This document shows, one piece after another, positions 32,505 to 44,025 of a stretch of DNA of 64,000 nucleotides. Position numbers and translations under genes: made by a program. The stretch is from Trebouxia sp. TZW2008 (taxonomy: Eukaryota > Chlorophyta > Trebouxiophyceae > Trebouxiales > Trebouxiaceae): assembly GCA_002118135.1 (NCBI GenBank), contig BDIU01000144.1:4179-68178 (forward strand), written 5' to 3'. Below the pieces are notes generated by a model, which did not search any database, had not been told where the DNA came from, and saw only the letters and a program-made list of their open reading frames with translations. The stretch's first letter is position 1; each line of letters opens with the position of its first letter.

Positions 32505-35500
32505 ATGGGAAACCAGGTGCAAGGCTGCAAGCTGTACCGCAGCATTGTGTGGATATGCATGTTATGCAGCATTCTGGTGATCGCGAGGCAAATAAGGTCA
32601 AGTCAGCGCCCAGACAGCCTCAAAACAATTGTGCAAGTGCACTTACAAAACAGCAGAAAGCCGCTTTCAGTCACAGAGATGTCAGAGCCACAACAAGCAT
32701 TCAGCATGACGCAGCCAAAGAAATGCGCCAGGTATGCCCTGATCCTGCTGCCAGCATTAGCATCTCTCCCGGCTGAAACATTCAACACTCGACTATGTAT
32801 TGCAGGCAACTTCCACGGGGAAACTTGACTCGAGCAGACTTGCTTCTTGTCATTCCTGGAAGCCTGGACAGGTATGTCCATGCTGCACATGCTGTGCCCT
32901 GCCGTTCATTTCTCCAGCTTCAAGGCCTTGTGGCAAGCGTCAAAGGCATGCAGCATACCTAAACACTAACCTAGTCAGTATTTGCCACACCCACCTGCTG
33001 TTTGCTGTGCCAGGGTGCAAGTACTGCAGGCATGCTGCATGCCTTCACAGCAGCCTGACGTTGCAGAGCCTGATGTTGCTGAGCCTGTCTAGCACACTTT
33101 CAGAATGAATGAATGATGTTGTTGTTGACATGTCCTAGACTGTTTCCTTGCTATGCTAGGTTTGAGCTGGCAAAGGCAAGCAGGGCCTGGAGACAGGGTG
33201 TTCCCACTGCCCTGATAATGGACCAGGATCTGCACATGCTGCAAGATGCTGATGCTGTACAGGTGACATGCTGTATGTGTCATCTCTAAAGTAAGCTGTA
33301 ATGAAGATTGTTTGTGGTAGACTGCTTGGAACAATGCATCAGTTGGTTTAGTTTTGCTGGCCATACACATTGTATGTCATGCAGCAACTGTCATGCTGTG
33401 CTATTCTGACAGACTATTCAAGTCATATTGAGATCCCCGATGTGCATGCATTGCGGCGCCGAGCCTCTGTGCTCAATTGCTCCTTCACAGTCCCTGAGGA
33501 TGCTGAACCTTGTGGGGCTCCACAGCAAAACGCTGGTGCATTACAGGCATGATTTGGTACGTCGCCAAAAGCGCCTGTCTGTGTCTGCAGGCAGAGCTGA
33601 CCGAGAACTTGGAGTTCTGGGCAACGAGTCCAGACATCCCGCCCACAAATCCCTTGACAGAGAAAGCAGGAGACTTCAGGTAAGCCCTCTCGCCCTGTCA
33701 GTTTGGTCTTGCTTGAGTTGTATGTGTCTGATGCATTTGCTGTTTGTCATGCTTGGTGTTGCTGCTGTCAACTGGCTTGTACCTGTGGTCGGTGAATGGT
33801 GTCCAAAACCACCAAATATCCAGCAATACCTGCTACTGTGACCAAGCCTGCTCTCAGAGGCTGTTGAAGCATGTCACTGGTTTTGCGACTAAGCTACAAA
33901 CGACTGCTGTACTGCCTGTCATGCACAGTCCAATTTGCATAACATGTGCACCCTGCATCATCTCCCTGCATTACTTGTTGTACCAGCCACTCTGTGAACT
34001 GAGCGTCATTCATGCTGCACTGCCAATTACTGTCATGGATGCTGCGTGACATGGTGACCATTTCAGCTGTAGATGTTGGCCCAGACAATGCATTATGGTT
34101 GATCAGTATCCTTTCCATCTTGGCAGTTTGCATGGTGCAAAATCTACCCCTAAGATCGCTATCATCTTCATCACCAGGCTTTTGAACCCCTGCTACGTCA
34201 TGAAAATGGTTCATCCAACAATGTTTGCCTCAGGGCTGCCTTGGCTCCATTCCTAGCTAACAAGACTGCAGCTCCCGCCAGCTACAAGTGGATCCTGTAC
34301 GGGGATGACGACACCTTCTGGTTCATTGACAATGCCTTGGTGTACCTTAGTCAGCTGGACCCTGACATGCCCTACCTGCTGTCTGACAACATCTGGTTGA
34401 AGGAGCGCACTTCAGGTGCAGTTGTGATGTCACGCTGCTTTGCGCATTGATCAACGGCCCCTTCTTTCACCCGCAGAATGGTGTGTGATTCCCTAGTGAA
34501 GTGAAACTTCAGCCAACTGTGGCTTGTCTGTTGCTCACCCTGAGCTCTTCGTCATGGCCTTTTTACTTGTATGCTGTTGCTGTCTATGCGTAAGGGTGTA
34601 CATTTGCTGGACTTTAAACTGCTGCCACAGCAAATGTCATGCATTGCATCACCAGCCTACTTATGCTGCACAACAAGCCTCGATAAATAGATGGGTACTT
34701 TTGATGTACCTGTCTGAGATTCAGAGTACGTCGCAAACATTGCTATTGAATGACTGCTGGCGAGTCACCTGTGATGTTCTTCAGGTGCATAGTGTCAAGA
34801 CTTGACTTGTCATGCAGACATGGCCATTCATCCCAATCCTAAGGCTCCAAGACGCCTCACGTCAACTGTCTCTTGTATGTCAGTTATCCAAGCATCACAT
34901 GACAACTTGTTTCAACGCCCGTGTGTCATGTTGCATGGCTGTCAAAATCTGATTGTTATGCAGACATGGCTATCCATCCAAATTCTAAGGCTCCAAGATG
35001 CCTGCCTTGCAACCTGCCAGACGAGCTGATGGGACAAGTACCCCCAGGCTCTTTTGATGCGCCAATGGTAAGCTGCCAAACACAACATAATTGTAGCAGT
35101 GGCAGCTGTAATAGTAATAACAATAACAACAGTAAATAATAGTAATAGTAGTAGTAGTAGTCACACATTCCAGTACATGTGCTAGGTTTGAGTGGCCCAA
35201 ATCCTGTCTCGCCAGGCAGGCTTGTTCTGAGCGTCTTTGTAGGCACGTCTGATATGTGCAACTTTTGTAGCGCTAGGAGTTCACAGTTGCGTGCTGCCAA
35301 GCATGACATGACCAAAGTAGGACAATTTGTGGAGTTGAAGCTCACTGTGCTTGTGCTCCTGCTCGTATGCTACTGTGTTAGCAGCCGGAACTCATATAGG
35401 CAAATGCTCTGAGCGTTCTCTTTGCTTGTCAGATGCTTGCAGACATCAGACAAGTTTGCTGTTCTTGCAGACAGCTTCTGTGCTGAAGAGGACTGCATAC

Positions 35501-37345
35501 TCAGCAGTTTCCACGCTATCAATTTCCAGGCCACTCATTGTTGCGTGACACAGGGCTGCCCTTGCACTTCCGCTGCGCTGTGCAAGGCAGACATCCACAG
35601 CGTTATGTACAACCACTCAGATTGCCAGTCCCAGTGGCCCTTCATCAGTCATGTTCCTTCCCCTGGATACTGGTATTTCATACACGGGGGTGCTGGAGCC
35701 ATCATGAGTAGGGGGCTCATGGATTTGACATCATACGAGCGCTGCCATGAGTTCATCACGGGGCCTATGCCGCGCATGTCTGGAGGTAGGCAGCATGTGT
35801 TTTGCTGAGACCTCATATGCTTTCGAGCTTGCACATTGTTTCAGAAGTAAGCACATTGTTTGTTGTGACTTGAGCTGAATGTCAATGCGCCATAGCTCTT
35901 TCAACAGATATGGCGCCTTGACCAGTTGAGCAAGAATGCCTGGGTTTGCTCAATCACTACTACTGCTGTCTCTTTTGCCTTATACAGGCTGCTGCCTTTG
36001 CGTGTTTGAGTCCTCTCATGACAACGCTAGCTTACCTGCCCACTGCTTCCAAGAATACATGCCTGACAAGCCACGCCTTAATGTGTCTTCCTTGCAGAAG
36101 TCATGTTGCATGTTTGGTTGGAAAGACTGCCGTTGTGAAGTGTGCTGCAGCCAATGCCATGGCCTTAGATGACAGGCTATTGTGTTATGGCTGTCCTGCT
36201 GTCACTTGCACTGGTTGCAATGAAAGGTTTTGACCTTTGGCTTGGATGGTGCAGATGCAATGTTTACTCTGACAGTATGGCACATGATGGGCACCCCTCC
36301 TACGGACCCAGGTCAGTAAACAAGGCTGCACACCTTGTTCTGTTCATTGTGCATATTCAGCAGCAACAGCCAGACTGACGTGGTCATGCATTTTGACTTC
36401 TGCCCTGCCCATGGCTTTTGCGCTGCGATGTCATCATTCAAAACCTCATCAACCCTAAAGCTGATTGTGATAATTCAATAACTGCTGCACAGTCACATGC
36501 TTGTCTCGCTGCATGTGCATGAATGCTGCCTGTCCTTGCCACTGCAAAACAATTGGACAGCTCTCCATGCATGTTCACATATTCAAGCGCCTTGTGCTGC
36601 TCTGCCGCCATCAAGCTGTCTAGCATGCCACCACAATTCATCTGCCAACACACCGGTTGAATCTCATGTTAATTTCAAGGGCCAGCAAGATTATCATGGG
36701 CATCGTGGAGATGAATGACCTGGGATCCATGCAGGTTACGGCTTTTACAGGCCACATGTGCAGATGATGGACCCAGGCTGGCTAGCAGACAGGACACAGA
36801 GAGGCCCTGAGGACCAAGGCACAAGGGATGGTGGGAATGATCCTGTTGGTGTTGTCAAAAGGTGTGCTTGCATCGCTGTTCTTAAGCAGACTGTATGCAT
36901 AGTGCATCAGATAATCTACGAGCTCAAAGCTTCTGTCAAGCATGCACGGACCAGTTCTTGAGTGCTGTGAAAACCGCATTGTTGGGTAGCATGCTGCAGC
37001 CGATTCCAATTGACTGCTCCTGCTTGCATCAGCCCAGGTCAAAGGAGATGCTGTCATGACTACTGTCGCTTTGTCTACGCCAGTCCAGATTTGATGCAAA
37101 ATACTGGCGTCTTTGCTGATTGCAGGTTTCAGCAAGCGCTGCATGGAACTGCAAATGAGCAGACACGCGAGCAGCTAGATCATGTGCTGACTGTACACTT
37201 CAGAGGGCGCTATGCAGCTGCTGATGTGACTTCACTGTCTCCAGAACATGAGGACAAGCCCATTGGGACCAACAACTTCAAAGCCACAGTGCATCTGCAC
37301 CATCACATGGCATATCTGTATGAGCAGTATCTCAACGCATGCTGA
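32505..37345 (+). CDS. GT31/fringe-like glycosyltransferase, 11 exons
   Basis: Exons 32505-32731, 32806-32871, 33160-33262, 33491-33556, 33591-33679, 34234-34415, 34964-35067, 35530-35785, 36255-36311, 36735-36861 and 37126-37345 all have AG/GT sites and agree in phase, giving 498 residues. The N-terminus has a short cytosolic stretch and one hydrophobic helix (IVWICMLCSILVIA), typical of a type II Golgi protein. Then come a LLLVIPGSLDR strand, AWRQGVPTALIMDQ, PDIPPTNP and GDFR, YKWILYGDDDTFWF (the DDD metal and nucleotide-sugar site at 34304-34312), a CLPC loop, GGAGAIMSRGLM, GGDAMFTL split over an intron, and HVLTVHFRGR near the end. These are the landmarks of GT31-like/fringe enzymes. The linkage formed is unknown. 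Confidence 0.87.
34818..34862 (+). repeat. Exon-edge copy in the GT31-like gene
   Basis: ACATGGCCATTCATCC..AT.CTAAGGCTCCAAGA after a CATGCAG acceptor is a 5'-edge copy of exon 34964-35067 placed 146 bp upstream. The same tandem-duplication signature as in genes 1 and 6, but rare in this gene. Confidence 0.75.
35108..35162. repeat. AT-rich TAA/TAG simple repeat
   Basis: A run of AATAGTAATAACAATAACAA-like triplets ending in (TAG)n lies in the intron after exon 34964-35067, directly before copy B of the dispersed element. Confidence 0.85.
35175..35233 (+). repeat. Copy B of the dispersed 59-bp element
   Basis: ACATGTGCTAGGTTTGAG to CTTGTTCTGAGCG; it differs from copy A at a handful of positions and lies inside an intron of the GT31-like gene. 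Confidence 0.7.
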
Positions 37346-38776
37346 GTGTCTGCAATAATGTCCATGAAGCTTCTCAAGACATTGAGATGTACAAATAAAT
37401 TTGCCCCCAGCTGCAATAACGGTTTCTGCCCTCTTGCCGGCTTAGATGGCTGGGGATGGAAGCATCAATAAAGCCTTCTTCTTTCCTCGCTTTTATGTCA
37501 ATTGTCTATTATATGTATTTTCTAGGCCTGCAAGCTGCTTCTCTAGCTCAGATTATTCCCGCTGCAGTAGATGTTAGCTGTGATGTACTGTTTGTCAATG
37601 TCAGCTCAGGCTAGGTCGTTTGGTTCTTGGTTAGGCTTGGCTAGGTAGTTTGGTTAGGCTTCACACCTCACACAGATTTACTGCGCTGTCAAGCAGTTTT
37701 AGCAACACAGTTGTATGCACTGTGTCAAGCGTGTCACCACTGTTTTAGGTGACACAGGACTACAGCTTGCTCTTCAGAATTTATACAGGAACAGATGGCA
37801 TCTGGCGGCACAAATGAATCAAGACATAGGAACAATCCATTATGCTTCAAAGGTGCAAAGATTTTGTACCTCAGCATTTGCTAACAGCAAAACCGGTTAG
37901 CAGGGTGAGAAAGTCTGTGTCATCATTCTAGAGAGTCCATTTAGCCTTAACAAATTGACCCTGATGTCTTCGTGACCAGATATGTCATTGTTACAATCAA
38001 ATTGATACTCATTGCGCCATTGCACTTCAAGAGCCTGCTCCTTATCCAATTTATTTTGCAGTCTCGTTGTTTTGTGTCAAGGTGTCATGAGGTAATTGAT
38101 AAGGTCGCAGCCGTGTGTGAGTAAGCACTATCACTGGTCAGTGGTCAAAACCCACAATGCTCAAGTGCAGTGCAACTTCGGTAGACAGACTGTCATACTG
38201 CCTTCTGGCTCACAAGGCCCATCAAAAATGCTATAACAAAGTGTTAAGAGTTCCAAAGTTTGGCGCAACATCAAATACTGTCTAGAGAGGCACAAGTTCT
38301 GCAAATATTGTCCCTACATCAAACACAGCTTGAAATACTGCCACGCCCTCTTTACACAAGGGAGGCTGCTATGCTAGATCTGCTCGGGTCAGCTTGCAGC
38401 TGCTGTCTATTCCCAGCAGGGATAAGACCGCCATCTGAGTCATGCGAACCTGCTGTACTGTATGCTACCGGTCCCTTGACATATCCAGCACTGACAGGGC
38501 TTGCCACAGGAAGGGACCTGACATCAGGTTGATTTAGCGTCACTGCTGTGACAGGAAGCATCTGCGGAGCACACATGCATTTTCAGAACGCAAAGCTGCA
38601 CATGTTCCTTTCAAACCCATCATTGCTAGAGGCAACCCAAAATGCTTGTGATTCCATGACCCATCAACTGATGTTGCCATATTCCATGCATGTCAGGTTT
38701 GCTTAGGGGCTGTCTGCTACAGATGGGACATGCCTAATGACATTGATCTACATACTCTCCGTCTGAGTCAACCAAG
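37346..38776. other. Convergent intergenic region
   Basis: Both flanking genes end here. I see no coding sequence. At 37605-37670 a short diverged tandem repeat carries GGCTAGGT(C/A)(G)TTTGG and GGTTAGGCTT. The minus-strand gene's poly(A) site should lie in the right half, but no signal there is convincing. Confidence 0.5.
37394..37472 (+). terminator. Two AATAAA motifs after the GT31-like gene
   Basis: AATAAA occurs at 37394-37399 and 37467-37472, 49 and 122 bp after the stop. They fit a general eukaryotic poly(A) signal, although many chlorophytes prefer TGTAA, so use is uncertain. Confidence 0.4.
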
Positions 38777-41700
38777 TCAAGTCAGCCCTGCATTCAACGC
38801 ATGAGGCGTGCTGTTGTACATTAAGTGACAGCAACAAGAACAGCGCACTTGATTAGCAGGTGGGATCTGTAATGCTGAGGCCTGTTTGGCTTGCGCAGCT
38901 GTCAACACAGCTTCAGTCTGTGTTGGGACAGCCACAAAGCTGGCAGTCTGCGGGGCATACTGCACAAGGGCCTCCCCTTCTGCTGCCTGGATTGTGACTG
39001 GCTGCTGCAGTGTGGTCTCAAGCGCTGAGAGCCTTGACAAAACATGGTCAATGCCTGCGCGCGCTGCTTGGGCCTTTGCCAAAAACAGTGCAAAGTCCTG
39101 TGGGACAGCGCTAGAGCCTGCAGCATGACTCAGGTTGATTTGACTCAGTAGACAGGTGACCACACAACTCTGTTAGCAGAGCAGCGGTGAAAGAGCTCTG
39201 TTGGGTAGGCCTGTAGGACAGCGCTGGAGCCTGCAGCATGAACAAGGTTGGTCTGACCCAGCTGACAGGGCAACAGGCAACAGACAATGCCATTTGCAGC
39301 AGCAATGGAAGGGGCTTGATACAATTGCAAAATTCAAACAAGGACTGAAGCTGCTTCTGTTGTTGCCATGCCTGCTTGTACACACAGTGATCTCTCTGAC
39401 ATGGAGCCCTGTACAAAGCAGGAATAAAGACGCATGCAAAGCAGAAACTGTTTGCACACATCAAGCACACAAAGGGGATAAATGGGCACAGCATACAGAC
39501 TACTTGAGGTGTTGTTTGCCCACCTGTGCTTCTGTATTCCAAGCGCTGCCGCTGCACCACTAAAGCAGTCAGGTCTGTCAGCTTGAACCAGGCCTGCTGT
39601 TGTAGCAGGTGCAGTAGCGTGGCAGCTCCCCATAGCAGTCCATCACCATAGCTGCTGAGCTCCACTGGCCTGCTGTACTGGCTGGGTGCACTGCAACCAG
39701 GCAGACACTTCAAAACAGGGAGAATGACGACTGCACTTGCTGCTGCCGAAGCGTGACCAAAGTGAGGTCTGTAAGCTTAAACCCAGCCTGCTGTTGCAAG
39801 AGGTGCAGCAGCGTGGCAGCTCCCCACAGCAGCCCATAGCTGCTGAGCTCCACTGGACAAGTGTACTGGGCAGGTGAACTGCAAGCAGGCAATACTTTGG
39901 CAAAGCAAGAGTGACAAAGAGAGGAGAGATTACTGCTGTGGATCCAACAAGGCAGTCAGGTCTGTGAGCTTGACTCAGGCCTGCTGATGCAGCAGGGGCT
40001 CACCATAGCAGTCCATCACTATAGCTGCTAAGCTCTACTGGCCTGCTGTACTGGCTGGGTGCACTGCCAGCAACTAACCATATTGATACAGGGAAAATGA
40101 TGCGTGAAAGTGCTGTCGCTGCACCACCAATGCTGGGCCAAGGTCAAGCAGGGGTTGCTTCCAAATGGCAAATGAGGCACATGATTAGAGAGTGCTGCAA
40201 GGGCTCTTGCCATTGAATGGCAGAATTGGGCCTAACCTCAGGAGGTTCGTCTCTCAAGCAGCCGGATTGCGCACATGATTAGAGGTTGCTTCAAGGGGTT
40301 ACCATGCTGACAAATTGGGCCTGACCTGAGGGGTTGCTGTTGCACAGCAGGCTCCACACATGCTAGAGCAAACAGCAGCACGCTCCACGCATGACAGAAC
40401 TTGGCGCTACCAGAGTCCAGCTCAGGGCTACTGCCCTGCAAGCTCTGCCGCAGAGTCTCTATGTACTGCGGCATAAGGCTGCCAATGCTGCTTGCCTGCC
40501 ATGCTGAGCTCTCAGCCTGCAGAGAAATCTAGTGTCAATTGCCTGCCTTGGACATATCTTCAGACAGTCACATGATTGCTGCTGCTGACGCTGCACAAAG
40601 TGTGGCATGAGGCTGCTGGTGCTGCTGGTCTGCCATGCCATGCTCTCAGCCTGCAGTCAAACAGATACCAGTCGCTGCCGCAGCAATGCAAGTTGCTGCC
40701 CTCATGCAATTACGCTGTAATGGCTGTTGAAGCTAGATTTGCAATGGACACTATAAAATGAACTGAATTTGATGGACAAACTCTCATTGCCATGTTGTTA
40801 CACAAAGCGAACAGACTTGTTGTCTGGCTGAAGCATATGAGAACCTCCTCCTCCTCCGTCATGCTACGCTCAAAATCTGTAAGTCAACTAGTCTCAGGTG
40901 GCTGCTCTAAGGACAAGCACTCAAGTGGAAGACTTGCTGTGCAGAAAGCAGGGTCCATAACTGCTGAGCTTGAGCCTGGGCATTGGGGATTTGGCTGCCT
41001 GCAATGGCAGCTCCTAGGGGAGTGAAGGCGCCGTCATCCTGCAGTGTCAAGCGAACAATCTTCAGCACACAGGCAGACAATAGCGGCTTGAGAAGAAGAA
41101 TCAGATGCCTGCACGGTTGACCCCCTAAGGCAGTGAAGAGAAGGGCTTGTCCTTCTGCAGCAGTAAGTGAACCATGTTTAGTGCAAAGACAGACAATAAC
41201 AGCTGGCGAAGCAAAAAGTCAAGCAGGACATAAGGATCAAGGGGGACCCAAGGCTTGGCTGCCTGCAATGGCAGCTCCTAGGGGAGTGAAGGCGCCGTCA
41301 TCCTGCAGCAACAAGTAATCCATGTTCAGTACACCAACACAGACAGTCTGAGCCAAATTAGGTCCTCTGCGCTGCATGCATCAGTCTACAAAGACAGCCG
41401 CACATATGCAAGAAAACAATGGAAACATGTGCCACAGCAGTTGCCAAATGCTGCATGCCATCACTCGCAAGATCTTCACCTCAAGGGCAACAAAGCTACA
41501 CAAAAAGAAGGCTTTGCCAAGATGGGTACCATGCAGTGCATGACGGCCATCTGCATGGCAGCAATCACAAAAATGACACAGTGATATAATCAGGTGACTA
41601 AGCAAAAAACGCTATCATGCGTGCAGTCAAATGCAAGGACAGCAGTGACGCAAAAAATCAGGGCTGCAAGGGCTGCATGAAAACATGTCACATGCGTCTG

Positions 41701-44025
41701 CAGTGGTGGTACTGGCCAGCAAGGGAGCCAAGCGGCATGATAACAGCATTATCATGTGCGCCCAGATTGATCTCAAGGGAGCTGATCAGACAAAGCCAAC
41801 AAAGTAGGCAAAGGCAACAAAGTGACAAAAGATGGAGGCTGTGCAACAGGGTATGCAATGCGCTGCATACAAATGTCTGCAAAAAATACACCACAATAGG
41901 ATCTTTGTAACAGAAGACCAAAGGCTGAGCAAAATAAATTACCACGCGCTGCATACAACCATCTGCTGTGATATTAATGCCCAGCAAGGGAGCCATTTGC
42001 ATGTTGACAGCATCGCTGTGAGCACCTAGCATGCTGTCCAGGCAGCTGATCAGCGCCACGCCATTGCCCAGTTGGGTCAGCAAAGGAAGTGCAGCCTGCC
42101 AGTCACTACGTAGCACCAGCATCTGCGCAGCAGCAAGTCACTTGTGTCCTGAGCTGGACCTTTGTTTTTGCAAGCATCATTAACAGCCACCGTCAGATTG
42201 AAGCTGAGCAGACTAAAGCAGAAAATGATACACATGCAGCAAGGATCTGTGCAGGGCACAGTCAACAAGTACTCTGCAGCTGTATTTGTCTGAGCATAAC
42301 ACATGTCTATTGCATTGCGCATGACAGCCTGGTCTGGCAACACAATACCTGTGCAATATGCGCCTAGCCATTGCCGGATTGTACGCTGTTGATAATGGAA
42401 ACCAGGACGCGTTTGCATGCCTGATCAGATGGCGTGATGATGTGGTCAATCACAGTGACAGTAAGCCAGGCTTTGCCCTTGCCTGCCGCACTTGATACTA
42501 CAATTGGCCAAAGAGGCCAGCAGCATTGCCAAGAGGGGTGCCAAAGTGCGCAGCTTGTACTTGTTACTGAAACTGAGTATACAAACCAAGATATTTTGTG
42601 CCGCCACCTGCTGCACTTGATACTGGAACTGGGCAAAGAGGCCAGCAGCATTGCCAAGGGCGCTGCCAGAATGGGCAGCTTGTAGCAGCAACCGAGGAAA
42701 GCATTACTGGAACTGAGTTGAGTTGTGCACCCACCTGCTGCACTTGATACTGAAACTGGGCGAAGAGACCAGCAGCATTGCCAAAGGCAATGCCAGAATG
42801 TGCAGCAACTGAGGGAAGCATTACTGGAACTGACTTAGTAGATCAAGATATGTTGTGCGCCCACCTGCTGCACTTGATACTGAAACTGGGCGAAGAGACC
42901 AGCAGCATTGCCAAGGGCACTGCCAGAGTGAGCAGCTTGTAGCAGCAACTGAGGGAAGTTCTGCAGCAACGGCCTCAGGGCAACCAGCAGGGGCTCTTGC
43001 AGCAGCTGGCCCAGGTGTTGCCCTACTGCAGTGACCGCCATAGCAATCCCCGCTGGACCTGCACAGACATAACAGCTTAAGTGGAAAGCAAGAGAGAAAG
43101 GTAGCAAAAGAGCCAAAACGCAACAAAAAGAAAAGTATATGCCGTTTGTTGCCATGACAGGAGCCCCTGTGAGTGCCAGCAGCCAGAGATCACAGTTTCA
43201 GTGACAGCAACAGCTACAGATGCTATTCAGCCTGTCAGATTGCAGATTTACTGAGGCCAGTTCTGCAGGAAGGGCCTAAGGCAATCAGCAAGGGCCCTTG
43301 CAGCAGCTGGCCCAGGTGCTGCCCTACTGCAGTGACTGCCCTAGCAATCCTTGCTGGACCTGCAGGCAGACAGCATGTCTCAGGACTGGGGTTTGGTAGA
43401 CGCGTGGCGTCAGTATGAGGAAAAGTTGGGCATGTTGCTATTGCAGCAGCTAGCCAAATGTCTGCCCCACTGCTGTGACCGCCATAGCAACCCCTGATGG
43501 ACCTGCAGGCAGACACAATGCCTCTGAAAAGATGTGATTTTGGCACAGGAGTGGCAGAAATGTGGACTGAGATCATCATGACGCTGCTGAAACCCAATAG
43601 ATAAAGCAGCAATGCAGGTGAGCAGAGCTTGCTGACAATGCTGAAGCACTGGTAGCCTAAGCGATGCTTGCTATTAAATCACAAACTTTATACAGCAAGG
43701 TAGGAGAGCGACGTGAGCACCAGACAGCTTTCAGCAGCACTTGCTGAAATGCTGACACTGAGTGTCGGGCTAACAGGTGAAAGCTAAGCATATGTGAGCT
43801 TGAACATGACAAGTTGATGATGCTGAGTCTGAGAAGCAACAGATTGATAGCAGAAGTTGCTGAAGCACCTGTGAGCTTGAGAAGCGCTTGCAAGTGCTCT
43901 TGGCCCAGCCAGCCCTGGTGGGCAAGGGCCCAGTTGTCAAAGGCCCCTGGCACTGACCCTCCAGGGCCAAATGCAAAAGCGGGGAGGAGTGCTTCAGGCT
44001 GAGGGAGCCTTGACGCCTGCTGTGC
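38777..44025 (-). CDS. CYFIP exons: C-terminal region
   Basis: Exons 44025-43869 (AFDNWALAHQGWLGQEHLQ), 43058-42865 (GIAMAVTAVGQHLGQLLQEP to FAQFQYQVQQ), 42122 to about 41980 (LTQLGNGVALISCLDSML), about 41045-40970 (QDDGAFTPLGAAIAGSQ), 40516-40326 (YIETLRQSLQ, KFCHAWSVLLFALACVE), 39669-39524 (SSYGDGLLWGAATLLHLL) and the terminal 39117-38777. Phases agree for 44025/43058 and for the last three. They correspond to 'GPPHF..I..LLG' through the 'GD..HW.GC.I..LLGQQ' helix and the final helices of CYFIP. Confidence 0.8.
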
